Origin: Blepharisma stoltei
Lineage: Eukaryota > Ciliophora > Heterotrichea > Heterotrichida > Blepharismidae
Assembly (NCBI GenBank): GCA_914767885.1
Contig: CAJZBQ010000056.1
Coordinates: 434,001-498,000, forward strand
DNA: 64,000 nt
Direction of reading: 5' to 3'
The notes beneath the pieces were generated by a model. That model did not search any database and was not told the origin of the DNA. It saw only the letters and a list, made by a program, of their open reading frames with translations. A program made the translations under genes and the position numbers. Shown in pieces: positions 10,389 to 22,806 of the stretch; the stretch's first letter is position 1, and each line of letters starts with the position of its first letter.

Positions 10389-11561
10389 ATGGACTTGCTC
10401 AGGTCGCTTGTATCAGGCAAAAAGAAAAGGCTAAAAGAAAAAGGCTTCAATCTTGACTTAACTTATATAACCCCAAGAATCGTCGCAATGTCAATTCCAG
10501 GAGAAGGCGTCCATAAGCTTTATCGGAATTCTCTTAGTTCTGTTTCAAAATATCTCAATGAAAGACATGGGGGTAAATATCGAATTCTAAATTTAAGCGG
10601 AATTTCATATGATTATTCAAAATTTTCTGATAGTGTAAAAGAGTTTGCTTGGCTTGATCACTATCCGCCTCCTATAGAGCTTTTATTTAAAGCATGCAGA
10701 GATATTCATACATGATTAAGTTTCAATATAAACAACGTAGTTGTTATTCACTGCAAGGCTGGGAAAGGAAGAACTGGCACGTTAATTTGCTGCTACTTAA
10801 TATTTTCTGGAAGAATTCCAGACCCAAATCAAGCTTTGATATATTATAAGAGAAAAAGATTTACAAGTGGAGGTGGGGTCACTCATCCTTCTCAACAACG
10901 ATATATTCATTATTTTGATAAAATTTTTAAAGGGGAAATAAAAAGTCCTTTAGTTACCCGATTAACGAGAGTTCAGATGAAAACTGCTCCACATTTTAAC
11001 GGGAATTCTTCAAGGCCTTATATCGAAATTTATCAAAAACATGGTTTAATTTATATAAATAAAGAAGAGAACAGAGTCAACCAAGTTGCTCTTCAAGACT
11101 CATGAGAAAATATCGAGATCCACGATCTTGCAGTCATTAATAATGGTCTATGCCTCCAAGGAGATGTTCTTTGCAAACTAATGCATTGAAGTTTATGAGG
11201 GTCCTATAAAATATGCCGTCTCTCCTTCAACACTGCTTTTATACCAAATGATGAAGCTTTGATTTTCAAAAAAATTGACCTTGATCCTGACATTTTTGTG
11301 AAAAGCACCAAAGTGAGCAATGACTTTGAAGTCATTTTTACTTTCCAAAAGCTTTGTCAATGCACTTCAGATATGGATTTAAGCGATAGGTGCTTAGATT
11401 GTCAAGAAGTGATGACTGATGAAGAAAAAGAAAAATGAGAAACTATTAGAAGCGTTCTGAACGAACGAGAAGATGCAGATCCAGCACAGCTGCTGTTTGG
11501 AGATCGGCATGCCGATGATGTAGATAATATAGTAATGAATAATAATGAACCAGTTGAGTAA
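10389..11561 (+). CDS. PTEN: PTEN-like phosphoinositide 3-phosphatase, 390 aa
   Basis: Uninterrupted frame when several TGA codons are read as Trp; stop TAA. The dual-specificity phosphatase domain (about 1-185) carries the P-loop HCKAGKGRTG with catalytic Cys at residue 122 (124 in human PTEN), and the two lysines characteristic of PIP3 recognition. The preceding WLDHYPPPIELLFKACRDIH matches the WPD-loop region of PTEN. A C2 domain follows (about 190-350, with RPYIEIYQ and FIPNDEALIFKKIDLDP), and a short acidic tail completes a near-human length. It antagonises PI3-kinase at the plasma membrane. No IES, in contrast to most neighbours. Confidence 0.96.
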
Positions 11562-11598
11562 TAAGCTTTAAATAGAAAATGTAAGAAATTTTAATAAT

Positions 11599-12540
11599 AT
11601 GAGCTCATCTGATGGTGAAGAAGAAGAAAGTAAAGACACAATAATTCCACTTGAAAATGTTTATTCTCTAGTTCAAGACAGTCAATCTCTTGAGCCATTG
11701 CTTTGACAACAGTTTTATGATAGATTAGAATGATTCGGTGAGATTCCGATAGTAAGTTCTGGTGCTTCAGGGCTAGTTATTGTAGCACTTCATGGTGCTG
11801 GAGGATCCTCAATGACATTTGCTATAATAGCCAAGCTATTGCGTGAAAATTACCACTTTTTTTCTTTTGATTTCGGCTGTCATGGGATAAATAGGAAAAC
11901 TGATGAAGAAAAGTTAGATGTAGACTCATTGGTAAATGAAGCTTTATCTGTACTTAATTATATTCGACAGCAGAACCCTGATTCAAAAATCATAATTATA
12001 GGCCACAGCATGGGTGGTGCTATTGCTTCGAAAGCAGCGTTATTATATCAAGCCCAAGGATATAAAGTTTCTGGGATAATTCTTATTGATATGGTCGAAG
12101 GAAGAGCTTTTGAAGCTTTTTCAAATAATGAAGCAAGGATTAATAGAATGCCTAAGTCGTTTGATTTAATAAAAGATGCTGTATTGTGGTCATTGGAATC
12201 TCAAGTATTAAAAAATGTTGAGAGTGCAAGAATATCGATACCTTCACAATTAATTGAAATAAATGGAAAATGAGAATGAAAAGTTGATCTATTGAAAACT
12301 AGGAAATTTTGAGAAGGGTGGTTCAGTGGCATGAATGGAGCTTGCTTAGCAGTTGATGCACCGAAATTACTTATTATGAGCAATTCTGATAGATTGGATG
12401 ATCAAATGACCTATGCTTGGCACCAAGGAAAAATTAAGCATAGGATAATTAATTATGTAGGGCACTGGATTCATGAAGACTCACCTATAAAATTTGTAGA
12501 GGAATTGGATAGATTCTTTTCGATGTTTAAGTTTAAATAG
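11599..12540 (+). CDS. PPME1: protein phosphatase methylesterase 1, 313 aa
   Basis: Alpha/beta hydrolase that demethylates the C-terminal Leu of the PP2A catalytic subunit. Visible: VALHGAGGSSMTF (oxyanion loop), nucleophile elbow GHSMGGAIA with Ser137, VDAPKLLIMSNSDRLD toward the acid residue, and the family's NYVGHWIHEDSP with catalytic His. Several TGA codons are read as Trp. Starts 37 nt after the PTEN stop on the same strand. No intron or IES. Length is slightly below the human protein (386). Confidence 0.95.
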
Positions 12541-13427
12541 CTTCTTCTTATAAAGGCTTAAATATTCTTATAGATGGTAACTTTCTTATATATAGCAGAC
12601 CTATGGAAAAACCATATTTGAATAAAAATTTTTATTAAAAAAAGAATACCAAAAATAATTAATAAAAATACATATAGGCAATCTATTAATTTTTTGATTT
12701 AGCCAAATCTCCCTGAAAAGGATAATAATTTAGATAAAGTAAATTTTATTAATTCTATCTTTTAAGTTAAATTACTTAAATAGTAATTCTTGCATTTATA
12801 TTTGAATCTTTTTAGATATGATTATATTTTCGCGAAATTGCCATTTTCACTTAAAAATCCAATTTTCTTAAAATTTCACTTAATAAATAATAGCTAACTC
12901 CCCCCCCCCCCCTCCGTGAGCGAACAAAAAAATTTTGTTCGCTCACGGAGGGGGGTTAATTTTTTTTTTTAAAAAAAATTTATATATAAATTTTATAAAA
13001 AATATTTTTTTCGAAATTTAAAAAAATCCTAATTTGCAAAAATTGGGAAGCAAATATTAATTTAATTTGCAAAATTTATGTTTTAAAACGCAATTTGTTT
13101 AAAATTAAACAGAATTAGCTCTAGATTTCATTATACTAATTATCACTTATATATCAAAATTTTTTTCCATTAAAATTTTTTCTATTAAAAAAATTTTTTG
13201 TTCACTCACGGAGGGTGGGTTTTTGGTCAAAAAATGGCGATTTTTCTAATGGTTTTGTTCGCTCACGGGAGGGGGGGGGGGAGTAAGAACAAAAAGAAAT
13301 AAAAAAGGCGAAACTTATATAATCTCAATAAATTAACCATTTTTTTAAATAATAGTCCATAAAGAAATCTTATCACCAAAATAATTATATCATAATTTTA
13401 AGCCTAAACCGTTTTTCTCAATAAAAA
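12541..13427. other. intergenic with one MITE
   Basis: Apart from the MITE at 12897-13285 only AT-rich DNA is seen. Confidence 0.6.
12897..13285. mobile_element. family-1 MITE, intergenic
   Basis: 389 bp, TA at 12895-12896 and 13284-13285. Nearly intact copy with both hairpin and tandem ends. Confidence 0.92.
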
Positions 13428-15945
13428 ATGGGCTGTGTTGCGAGTAAAAAGAAAATCAAACCAGAAAGTTTACCTACCCAAATTGAGCACACATCGTCTA
13501 AAAATCGTGTCTTGAAAAAAGAAGAATTAAAAATCGAGGCATCCAATTTTGTATGAAAAGGCAAAGGTTCTATAAAGGACCACTATAAAATGGAAGAACA
13601 GCTTGGAAAAGGTGCATTTGGCTTCGTCCGTTTAGCTACACATATTGCTACAGGCCAAAAACGAGCAATTAAAACAATCCATAAAAGCTCTATAATAAAC
13701 GATGATGCAGAGAGAAAAAAATTCATACTCCCCCCCCTCCGTGAGTGAACAAAACAAATTTTGTTCACTCACGGAGGGGGGTTAATTTTTTTTAAAAATA
13801 AAAATTTATATATAAATTTTATAAAAAATATTGTTTTCGAAATTTAAAAAAATCCTAATTCGCAAAAATTGGAAAGCAAATATTAAATTCAATTTGCAAA
13901 ATTTATATTTTAAAAATCAATTTGTTTAAAATTAAACAGAATTAGCTCTATATTTCATTATACTAATTATCATTTATATATTAAAACTTTTTTCCATAAA
14001 AAATTTTTCTATTAAAAAAAACTTTTGTTTCACTCATGGAGGGTGGTTTTTTGGGCAAAAAATAGCGATTTTTCTAATGGTTCTGTTCACTCACGGAGGG
14101 GGGAGTAAGTGAAATTGAAATTTTGAGAAAAGCTGACCACCCAAATATTGTATATACTATAAGCGCAAATAAGTTAAAGGAAAAAATATAATTTTCCTTA
14201 CTCCCCCCCCATCCTTGATCGAACGACTCGCCATCGTTCGATCAAGGATAGGGGTTAAAAAAAAATTTTATATATAAAAATGAAAAAGATATATATAGAT
14301 TTTTTTTATTTACTTTAAATAAGAGGGTTAAGAGTATATTTAATAATTATTTTTACAGCAAAAAATTTGAATTAATTTCATAAAAATACCAATTTTTAAT
14401 ATTTGATTTATTAGTTACCCTTTTAAACTGTATAAATTTTAATTTAAATTAAATATTTTTTTAAAATTTTAAAGAATCTCTATTTTATTAGATTATTGAG
14501 CTTTTAAGCCTATGTTGATGTCTAAATCACTTCGGATGGTTGATTTCGCAGCTTTCTGTCGTCTCAAAGCTCTGAAAACAACTTCATTAGGCACATCTTC
14601 CAAAGCATTTGATAACTAATATTTTTTTATATATATAAAAATTTGCATGATTTGAAAATCGTTCGATCAAGGATGGGGGTTAATTTCCCCAATTTTTAGG
14701 AATTTTTACAGTCAATCGTTCGATCAAGGATGGGGGGGGGAGTTAAAAAAAATGTAAAATTTATCTTAAAAATGTATAAAACTTTATGAATTTTATGAAG
14801 ATGAGGAGCATTATCATTTAGTGACTGAACATGTAAAAGGTGGCGAGCTTTTTGACTACATTATTAAGAGTAAAATGCTTTCTGAAAAAATAGCAGCACA
14901 TTTTATGAGTCAACTATTAAGCGCAGTTTTGTATTGTCATGCCAATAATATCGTCCATAGAGACCTTAAACCTGAAAATTTGCTTTTGGAAACTCAAGCA
15001 AACGACGCCAATTTAAAAGTAATTGATTTTGGGACTTCAGCGATTTTTGAGCCATGCAAAAATTTGACTCAAAAATATGGAACAGCTTACTATATAGCTC
15101 CAGAAGTTTTAAGGAAAGATTATAATGAAAAGTGTGACATTTGAAGTTGTGGGGTAATTTTATATATATTATTATGTGGCAAACCTCCATTTTATGGCCG
15201 AAATGACAGAGATATTATAAGAAGAGTTGAAAAAGGCGAATTTTCTATGAAAGGAAGCGAGTGGGATGTAATTTCCCCACAAGCCAAACTTTTAATCAGC
15301 AAAATGTTGGATTTTGACCCACAAACTAGAATTTCTGCAAGTGAAGCAGTTCAGGACGAATGAATTTGCAGATTTACTGATAAATCAGACCTTACAGAGA
15401 CCCAAGAACTTACATCACTAGATGTGCTGAAATCTTTCAGAGCTGAAGAAAAGTTGCAATATGCAGTCCTTTCCTTTATTTCCTCTCAATTAATAAGCAG
15501 AGAAGAATCAAAGCAGCTAACTGAGATGTTTCGGTCTCTTGATATTAATGGAGATGGCAAAATAAGTAAAGATGAGCTATTAGAAGCTTACTCAAAAACT
15601 CTTGGGAGATCAGCTGCAATTCACCAAGTCGAGCAAATCATGGCAAAAGTTGATGCGAATAATTCAGGATTTATTGATTATTCTGAATTTATGATGGCTG
15701 CGACTGCCTTAGAAACTTTAATTAGTAAAGAAAATCTAAAATCTGCCTTTACTGCTTTTGACGCAGATGGAAATGGAAAAATTAGTGCTAAAGAACTCAA
15801 AATGTTTTTAGGTACTGATCTTGCAGTAAGTGATATGGTATGGAAAGACATGATTTCAGAAGTCGATTTAGATGGCGATGGAGAAGTAGATATCGTGGAA
15901 TTTGAAAATATGATGATAAAACTGATAAAAAGCTCTCCTTTGTAG
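13428..15945 (+). CDS. calcium-dependent protein kinase (CDPK), 503 aa, two IESs
   Basis: Exons 13428-13727, 14108-14152 and 14779-15945 sum to 504 codons. N-terminus MGCVASKKK signals myristoylation. The kinase domain shows GKGAFGFV, RAIKTI, HRDLKPENLLL, DFGTS and CDIWSCGVILYILL with TGA for Trp. A junction domain and four EF-hands follow (DINGDGKISKDE, DANNSGFIDYSE, DADGNGKISAKE, DLDGDGEVDIVE), all with good Ca2+ ligands. IES removal gives HPNIVKLYEFYEDEEHYHL, the normal CDPK sequence around the alphaC/beta4 region. Without excision the kinase stops before its catalytic loop. Role: direct Ca2+-to-phosphorylation signalling at membranes. Confidence 0.96.
13728..14107. mobile_element. family-1 MITE acting as IES in CDPK
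   Basis: 380 bp; TA at 13726-13727 and 14106-14107. Junction after removal: KKFISEIEILRKADHPN. Confidence 0.93.
14153..14778. other. IES (626 bp) in CDPK, containing a family-3 MITE
   Basis: TA at 14151-14152 and 14777-14778 give NIVKLYEF. The MITE fills 14201-14745; about 48 and 33 bp of extra AT-rich DNA lie outside it, so the MITE seems to have landed in an older IES. Confidence 0.85.
14201..14745. mobile_element. family-3 MITE (core ATCCTTGATCGAAC)
   Basis: 545 bp. Left end: poly-C, core, then inverted core (hairpin). Right end: two direct cores before poly-G, then TTA. Same end layout as family 1 with a diverged core. Confidence 0.85.
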
Positions 15946-16552
15946 AATTCTCTATACAAAAAGTATCTAATCAATTTTTCTTTTTGTAATAAGTAAACAA
16001 TTTTTGCCAACATATAATTCTTATTTGTTGTAAAAATTAATGTCAAAAAAATTATTTTTAAATTTTTTAAGCCTATCTAATGTTAAATATAGCCTGCTGC
16101 TTTAATTTCAAGGCAGTTTTATCATAAATTATAAACAGTCTTCAATGCTTGATTTTTTTAATCATGAAATAAATTAAAGACTCGCTCCCCCTCCGTGAGC
16201 GAACAAGATTTTTTGTTCGCTCACGGAGAGGAGTTAATTTTTGTTTTAAAAAAATTTGTGCGTAAATTATAGAAAAAAAATTTCCAAATTTACAAAAATT
16301 GGAAAGCAAATATTAAATTAATTTGTAAAATTTATGTTTTAAACGCAATTTGTTTAAAATTAAACAGAATTAGCTAGAGATTTCATTATAATAATTATCA
16401 CTTATATATCAAAATTTTTGTATTAAAAAAATTTTTGTTCGCTCACAGAGGGGTAGGTTTTTGGGCAAAAAGTAAGAATTTTTCTAATGGTTTTGTTCGC
16501 TCACGGAGCGGGGGGAGTCAGTAAAAAATTCATATAAATAATTATCGTTAAA
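15946..16552. other. intergenic with one MITE
   Basis: AT-rich spacer between CDPK and the IQ gene; MITE at 16184-16518. Confidence 0.6.
16184..16518. mobile_element. family-1 MITE, diverged, intergenic
   Basis: Both hairpin and tandem ends recognisable with several substitutions. The nearest flanking TA pair is not adjacent to the ends (tcgctcccc / ggggagtca). Confidence 0.75.
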
Positions 16553-19500
16553 ATGGATTCAAAATTGTTGATTATTGAATTTCGAGAAGTTTATCTACCT
16601 TGGGCTTCAGATCCTATGAAGACAACTATACGCGTGAATGTAAATGGAAAGGCCAGCACTTTGATGTATCAAAATTCTATAGAAGTTCAATTAGCTTCTC
16701 TTTCAGGAGATATTCAAATACATATTGTTATTCAAAGTGAAAATTTAGCATTAGGAAGTTTGAGCTTTAGCTTAGGACAGCTATTTAAAGACAATTTTAC
16801 CAAAGAAGCAGAACAGTTAATAAAAGTTGAAATTCCTATTGAAATTGTTAGAATTAAGCTCCCTAAAGATGTTAAGCAAGGAATTGCAAGAGTTAGGCTA
16901 GGAGCAGTAATATATGATTCCAAACCAAGAGAAGTGGAAAATAAAAAAATTGTTGAGGAAATTGTTTTACAGTCAAAAGAAGTGGAGAATGCTGGAGAAA
17001 TAGAAGTTAAAAATCAAGAAAAAGATGAGGAGGCGATGTTTATTAAAAGTGCTTCAAGAGGTTATATAGCTAGAAAATGGTTTAATGAAGAAAAGAAAAA
17101 AACTGAAGATTCTCATATTCTTATACAATCTGCAGCTCGTGGATATGTAGAAAGAAAAAGTATAACTGCAGAAGAACCTCAAGGAGAAAGTTCCCCAAAA
17201 AGCCCAGTTTTATTGCAGTCTGTGTTTCGGTCATACTTATCACGCAAAAAAACCCAGCCAAAAACTGAAGAAAATCCTGCTGAAGAGGTCCAAGTAACAG
17301 CTGATCAAAAACAAACAGAAAAAACAGAAGAAGGAGAAAGCTCGCTAAAAAGCTCAGATTTGTTGCAATCTGTTTCTGAGCCATATTTATCACATAATGA
17401 GAATAAGCCAACTGAAGAAAATAAAGAAGTAGCAGAATCTGAAGGAATTGCAGATCAAAATCTAGAAGAAAATGAAGAAAAAAGCCCCATTTTAATACAA
17501 TCAGTTTGCCGTGGATATTTACAAAGGAAAAAAGTTCCTGAAAGAGCTGCACCAGTTGTTGAAGATTTATGCATTAAATCTGCAGCAAGAGGATATTTAA
17601 TAAGGAAAAATCTGAACCAGTCAAAAAAAAAACCGAGACCACCTTTATTGAATGTTGATGGAAAAATAAGTGGAAGTGAAAACTCATATTTAGGACAAAT
17701 AAAACAATCAGAATATTATTATAAATTTGCTTCAAATATTTTAGACAAACTAAGGGCTGAGCTTGGGCCTTCATTTGCAAGAATTCTTGAAGAAGCTACA
17801 TCATTAGGCTCAAAAAGTCCTACAAAATCCCCCGTTCGAGGTAGCTCTCGATCCGGTACTCGTTCACCTTCAAAATCTCCTTACAAGCAAACAACAAAAT
17901 CATCATTTTCATCATTCGCTGATGAAGAAGAAACTTATATAGAAATCCCTAGCAAGCGTGATATAGCTGTTGCCCGATGATGGCGCTCAATGCGCCATCA
18001 TCGGGCAACATTAGACAAGGGTCCACAGTGGAAATGGATTACACGTGTGGAGCCCTTTTTAACACACGTGGAGAATCCTCATTTCCACGAGCCAAAAAGG
18101 ACTCCACACGTGGAACCCATTTCACGTGTGGACCCTTGTTTGGCGTTGCCCGATGATGGCGCATTGAGCGCGATCATCGGGCAACTGCTATATTTTCCTT
18201 GAAAAAATATCTGGGAAAAATCCACAGTCACTGGTTTTAGCTATTATTGGACTCATTGCAAAAAGAAATTTATTTGATATTCAAGCTTTTGAGACAACAG
18301 CAATGAAAGAGCTTCTAGAGGCAAAAGATAAAGCTATTGAATTACTAGATAATTCAATGAAAGAAACTCATGAACAAATCGCTGCAGAAGTAGAAGACTT
18401 AAATGAAATCGAAAAAGCATTAAAAGAGGATATTGATAAAATGCAAAAAGCAATTATTGTTCATAAAAATAAGTCGGAAGAACTGAATAATAGAAAAAAA
18501 TTATTGAAGATTGAGATTGAAAAATTGAAAGAAAGTAAAATCGAAAACATTTCAGGAATTGAAAAGGAAAATATAGAAAATTTAAAAATTGAGCTAAATT
18601 ATTATGAAAAACAAAGGGTTGATATTGAGAATAAATTAAACCAAAATGTGAGAGAGTTTAGCCATAATCTTGAAGAATTAATGAATGAAAGCAACAAGCT
18701 GATAGTAGAAAAAGAAGAAATAGGAGAAAATTTAGAAAAATCCAAAAAGGAATTAAATGCAGCTAAAAGAGATCAAGAAAGACTCCTAAATGAAATTAAA
18801 AGACTAGAAGGCTTTATTGGGATAGAAAATGAGCAAAATTCTGTGAAAATTTTATATGACAAACTATCATCATCTCATGTGCAAGCATTAGAAAAATTAA
18901 ATTCTTCAATAAACTCATTAAAACTACAAAAAGAAGAAATAAACAGCAACTGCTTGATGCTTCACCAGAAAATCGAGTCTGATATTAAAAAATATTCAAA
19001 TTCCCAACTCTCTTACAACAAAAAAATAGAGGATTATAACGCTATAATCTCTACTTTAAACCAAAACTTGCATAAACTTAAAATTTATATTGACCAGCTT
19101 GAAGAAATCTACAATAAAAAGGCTAGCATTGACCATCACTTTGATACTCTATTAAAAAATTATGAACAAAATTTAGAAGTCAAGGATGCTCTCACAGAAG
19201 AGCTTTCCCATTTTTCTGATTTTATGTTTGCGCTTTCACAGTCATTTTTAAAGGAGCATAGGATTTATAAAAGTTTACAATTAATCCTTGAAGAAAAAAA
19301 TTATGAGTTAAAATCTATGAGACTTGTTGTAGCTGAAGTTAAGCAAAGTAATCCAGTTTATTTTCCTGTTAAAGGTGATGAAATTGATGAAGCACTTGCA
19401 GAATATCTCAATTCAAGAGACCAAATAATACAATTGCCATTTATAAGAGAAACATCTGGGAATTATTACTATGGAACGAGAAGAGCTCTTATTAAATTTG

Positions 19501-20203
19501 AAAGAGGTAAATTAAGTGTAAAAGTTGGGGGAGGATTTTTACCAATTGACGAGTTTATTGAAGCTTATACAGAAGTAGAATTAGAAAAATTCCATATGAG
19601 GAATTTAGGGACAAGTCCCAGAATGAAGAAGTTTTTTTTTACTCCCCCCCCCCCTCCGTGAGCGAACAAAAAAATTTTGTTCACTCACGGAGGGGGGTTA
19701 ATTTTTTTTTTTAAAAAAAATTTTATATATAAATTTTATAAAAAATATTTTTTTCGAAATTTAAAAAAATCCTAATTTGCAAAAATTGGGAAGCAAATAT
19801 TAATTTAATTTGCAAAATTTATGTTTTTAAAACGCAATTTGTTTAAAATTAAACAGAATTAGCTCTAGATTTCATTATACTAATTATCACTTATATATCA
19901 AATTTTTTTTTCCATTAAAATTTTTTCTATTAAAAAAATTTTTGTTCACTCACGGAGGGTGGGTTTTTGGTCAAAAAATGGCGATTTTTCTAATGGTTTT
20001 GTTCGCTCACGGAGGGGGGGGGGGAGTTAGGAAAATGGGCTGGAGGTATATTAAAAGATGAGCAAGGCTCCCCAGAAGAATTAAGGGAAAACTTAGTTCG
20101 AGCTGCAGAAAAACAAGCATTTATTTCAATTTATGGCGTGAAAAGCGAAAGAATCAGCAACTCTCCATCACCCAAAAAGTCAACTGAAGAATTTTCTATT
20201 TAA
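16553..20203 (+). CDS. IQ-motif and coiled-coil protein, about 1,005-1,010 aa, two IESs
   Basis: N-terminal ~125 residues form a beta-rich C2-like domain. Six IQ-type repeats follow (e.g. IKSASRGYIARK, IQSAARGYVERK, LQSVFRSYLSRK, IQSVCRGYLQRK, IKSAARGYLIRK), separated by acidic linkers that suggest calmodulin/centrin binding. After a Ser/Arg-rich linker comes a ~350-residue coiled coil, then a short C-terminal domain ending EEFSI. A foldback IES (17964-18192) is removed to give SKRDIFLEKISGK. The MITE at 19642-20029 leaves the frame off by one base as written (see findings). Probably a structural or basal-body protein. Its stop is 11 bp from that of the FAM135-like gene. Confidence 0.85.
17964..18192. 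mobile_element. foldback IES with nested palindromes
   Basis: 229 bp; TA at 17962-17963 and 18191-18192. Outer TIR TATAGCtGTTGCCCGATGATG; each outer arm is itself a hairpin (gcccgatgatggcgc ... gcgccatcatcgggc). The centre is made of CACGTG-containing inverted repeats (gggtccaca, cacgtgtgg). Confidence 0.9.
19642..20029. mobile_element. family-1 MITE acting as IES in the IQ gene
   Basis: 388 bp; TA at 19640-19641 and 20028-20029, directly after a run of nine T. Exact MITE removal leaves a +1 frame; a TA at 20047-20048 would restore it. Confidence 0.85.
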
Positions 20204-20214
20204 CTATTAATTTA

Positions 20215-22665
20215 TTATTCAAAAAATTGTGGATAGCGATAAACCAGCATCCTTAAAAACTCATGATTTTCTAATAGTTGCATATGAGCACTTCTTCCAA
20301 TAATAGTATCTAATGATTGTTCAAGCTTAAAATTTACATCTAATTTCAATATAAAGCTATTAGATAGCCTCCTCAATATATTTTCTACCATTTTTGCATA
20401 AATGCTTCCGCTACTCAATTCTTTAGCATATATTCCAGGCACCTCGATCCTTGCTGATTCAAATGGTGCATATTCATCCTGAGCTGAGCTGATAAGAACT
20501 ACATATTTAAATCATTCCAATCCTTCAGATAGCGATAGCTGGTAAATAAAGGTCCCTTCTTGTATATGATAGTCTTGCAAACAAAGCTGTTTCAATGATA
20601 AAACCCTTTTAATGAATTTTAAAAATCATATTCCAGCATCTAAAAGCTTACTTGAATTCATTAGCCCCAAATGCGGGGTAGATAATGATAAATAAAGTTG
20701 CATTTTATCTGATAAGGCATCTAAATATGGTAAAGCTGCACGAATAATTAGCCCTCCTAAGCTGTGCCCTATAAATGAAATCCTTGGAGCTTCGTCAGGA
20801 CATCATTCTGAGAGGTACCCCACAAGTTCTTTAGCCAGTCTAAATCCCATTTCTTTGATGTCGCCATCAGTTTTTGTTTCATTTAAATTCGATTCTAAAA
20901 AGAAACATTTTGTATATACAAGTGAAATATAATTCTTTAGGATTTTTAAATCATTGGAATTCCCTTGAAATCCATGGACCAGTACAATTATATGTAGATC
21001 TTCAATTTTTCGAATGGGGAGTTTTTTAACTCCCACCCCTCCGTAAGCGAACAAAACCATTAGAAAAATCGCTATTTTTTGCCCAAAAACCCACCCTCCG
21101 TGAGTGAACAAAAATTTTTTTAATAGAACAATTTTTTATTGAAAAAGATTTTGATATATAGTGATAATTAGTATAATGAAATCTCGAACTAATTCTGTTT
21201 AATTTAAACAAATTGCGTTTTAAAACATAAAATTTAATAAATTAAATTAATATTTGCTTTCCCAATTTTTGCGAAGTAGGATTTTTTGAAAAAAAAAATT
21301 TCTATCAAAATTTATATATAAATTTTTTAAAAAAATAATTAACCCACCTCAGTGAGCGAACAAGATTTTTTTGTTCGCTCACGGAGCGGGGGGAGTAAGT
21401 GATTTTCTATAGACTTTCTCAGAAAACATATTAGAGGATAAGCTATCAGGATAACAAACTTGCTCATATAAAATCGGATGGGTTGCAATATTACTAAAAA
21501 AGGCAGTATCTTGAATAGTTAATGGCTCTAAATTACTAAAATATGGATTTTCTCTTATTTTTATGGATGAAGCTGTATGCTCTTTTTTTGCTTCATTGTT
21601 ATATCAAATCTGATTTCAATTTCTTCCTTCTTCTTTTATGCAAAATTCTGCACATCTTTCCATTATTTTTTCTTCGTAGAAAAATTTAAAAAATTTCAAA
21701 GATTTTCTTGAATTTTTTATTATAATTTCTCTTAAGACCATAAATGCCTGATAAATGCAGCCAGCTATTAGTTTTATTTCTCTTAACAAGCTTACACTGA
21801 TTACATATGGATCATGGCTATTTAATTTTTCTGCAAAACTTCCCTCATTTTCATCTAAATTTTCACTTAATAGCGGCAGCTTTAAAGGTTGAGGCACTTC
21901 AATATTCAAAAACTCGTATTCAGTTTTTATTTTTTCAATCAAAATTCGTATCCCTTCATGAACTTCTACTAAATTAGTTACATATTCATCATATTTTCTA
22001 TCGATTTCTCCTCCACCAATAAATGCTTTAATTTTTCCTTTTTTATCTTTGAACAGAAAATTCATAAAATCGCTGGATTCGTCTTCAGTTAGTTTATAAT
22101 CATAAAAAACAGCATGAATAATACCATCTACATTTGAAAAATACTCAGAGTTAAAAAGCCCAGGAAAATACTCATGGATTCCTTTTAAAGGATTTGAAAT
22201 ATTATATCGGCAAGTTTTTACAGTTTGAAAGTTTCCCTCTCTTGCCAATTGGACGAGATTGTCAAGAATAGGCTTTTTTCCTGGGATTTCTTTGAATAGT
22301 AAATCCAATTGTATGATTAATCCCTGCTCAGACTTGTTTTTTGGTAACTTCATATATAGCTGAAATGTTGAAATTTCGTTTAGCTTGACTTTTTCTTCAC
22401 TATATCGAATTAAAAAAACTCGAGATTTCACTGTTTTTTTATTTTCATTCAAAGATCCAGGAAGAATATCGTGAGGGTTTAATTTAATCGGGTTGATATC
22501 TTTTGTCTTTATGTTTGATAAAGAAATTGGAACAGCATATACTCTCCTATCGTTTTTCATGTAATAACAAGAAATCTGCAATTGATATAAGCCTTGCTGA
22601 TAGAGATCTATATTTTTGTAAGTGTCCAATTGGATTACTATTTCTAAGACAGACTTAAGAGCCAT
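20215..22665 (-). CDS. FAM135-like putative lipase (DUF3657/DUF676), 693 aa
   Basis: 694 codons after removing a 369-bp MITE IES (21029-21397), which joins YRKSLKKLPIRKIEDL. The N-terminal half (MALKSVLEIVIQLDTYKNIDL...) matches the FAM135 N-terminal beta-rich domain. The C-terminal ~250 residues are an alpha/beta hydrolase with IIVLVHGFQGNS (oxyanion strand), the nucleophile elbow GHSLGG, and STPHLG. TGA is read as Trp at several positions. The likely role is a serine lipase/esterase acting on membrane lipids; the substrate is unknown. Convergent with the IQ gene. Confidence 0.88.
21029..21397. mobile_element. family-1 MITE acting as IES in FAM135-like gene
   Basis: 369 bp; TA at 21027-21028 and 21396-21397. 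Opposite orientation to most copies here (tandem end on the left). Confidence 0.92.
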
Positions 22666-22806
22666 TTATTCTAAAATTATTTGAGCTATAAATCCCAGTA
22701 GTTTTTTCATAATCGGTATGCTAATAATTGCAGACTATCGAAAAACTTGGGATTTTTGGTAAAACTGTAAGAAAAAGGAAGATTTTTATTATAGCAAGAA
22801 TTAAAA

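Noticed and set aside
17121-17780. Minus-strand ORFs of 68-143 aa across the IQ region
   Set aside because: Antisense shadows of the Lys/Glu-rich coding strand (Phe/Leu-rich translations).
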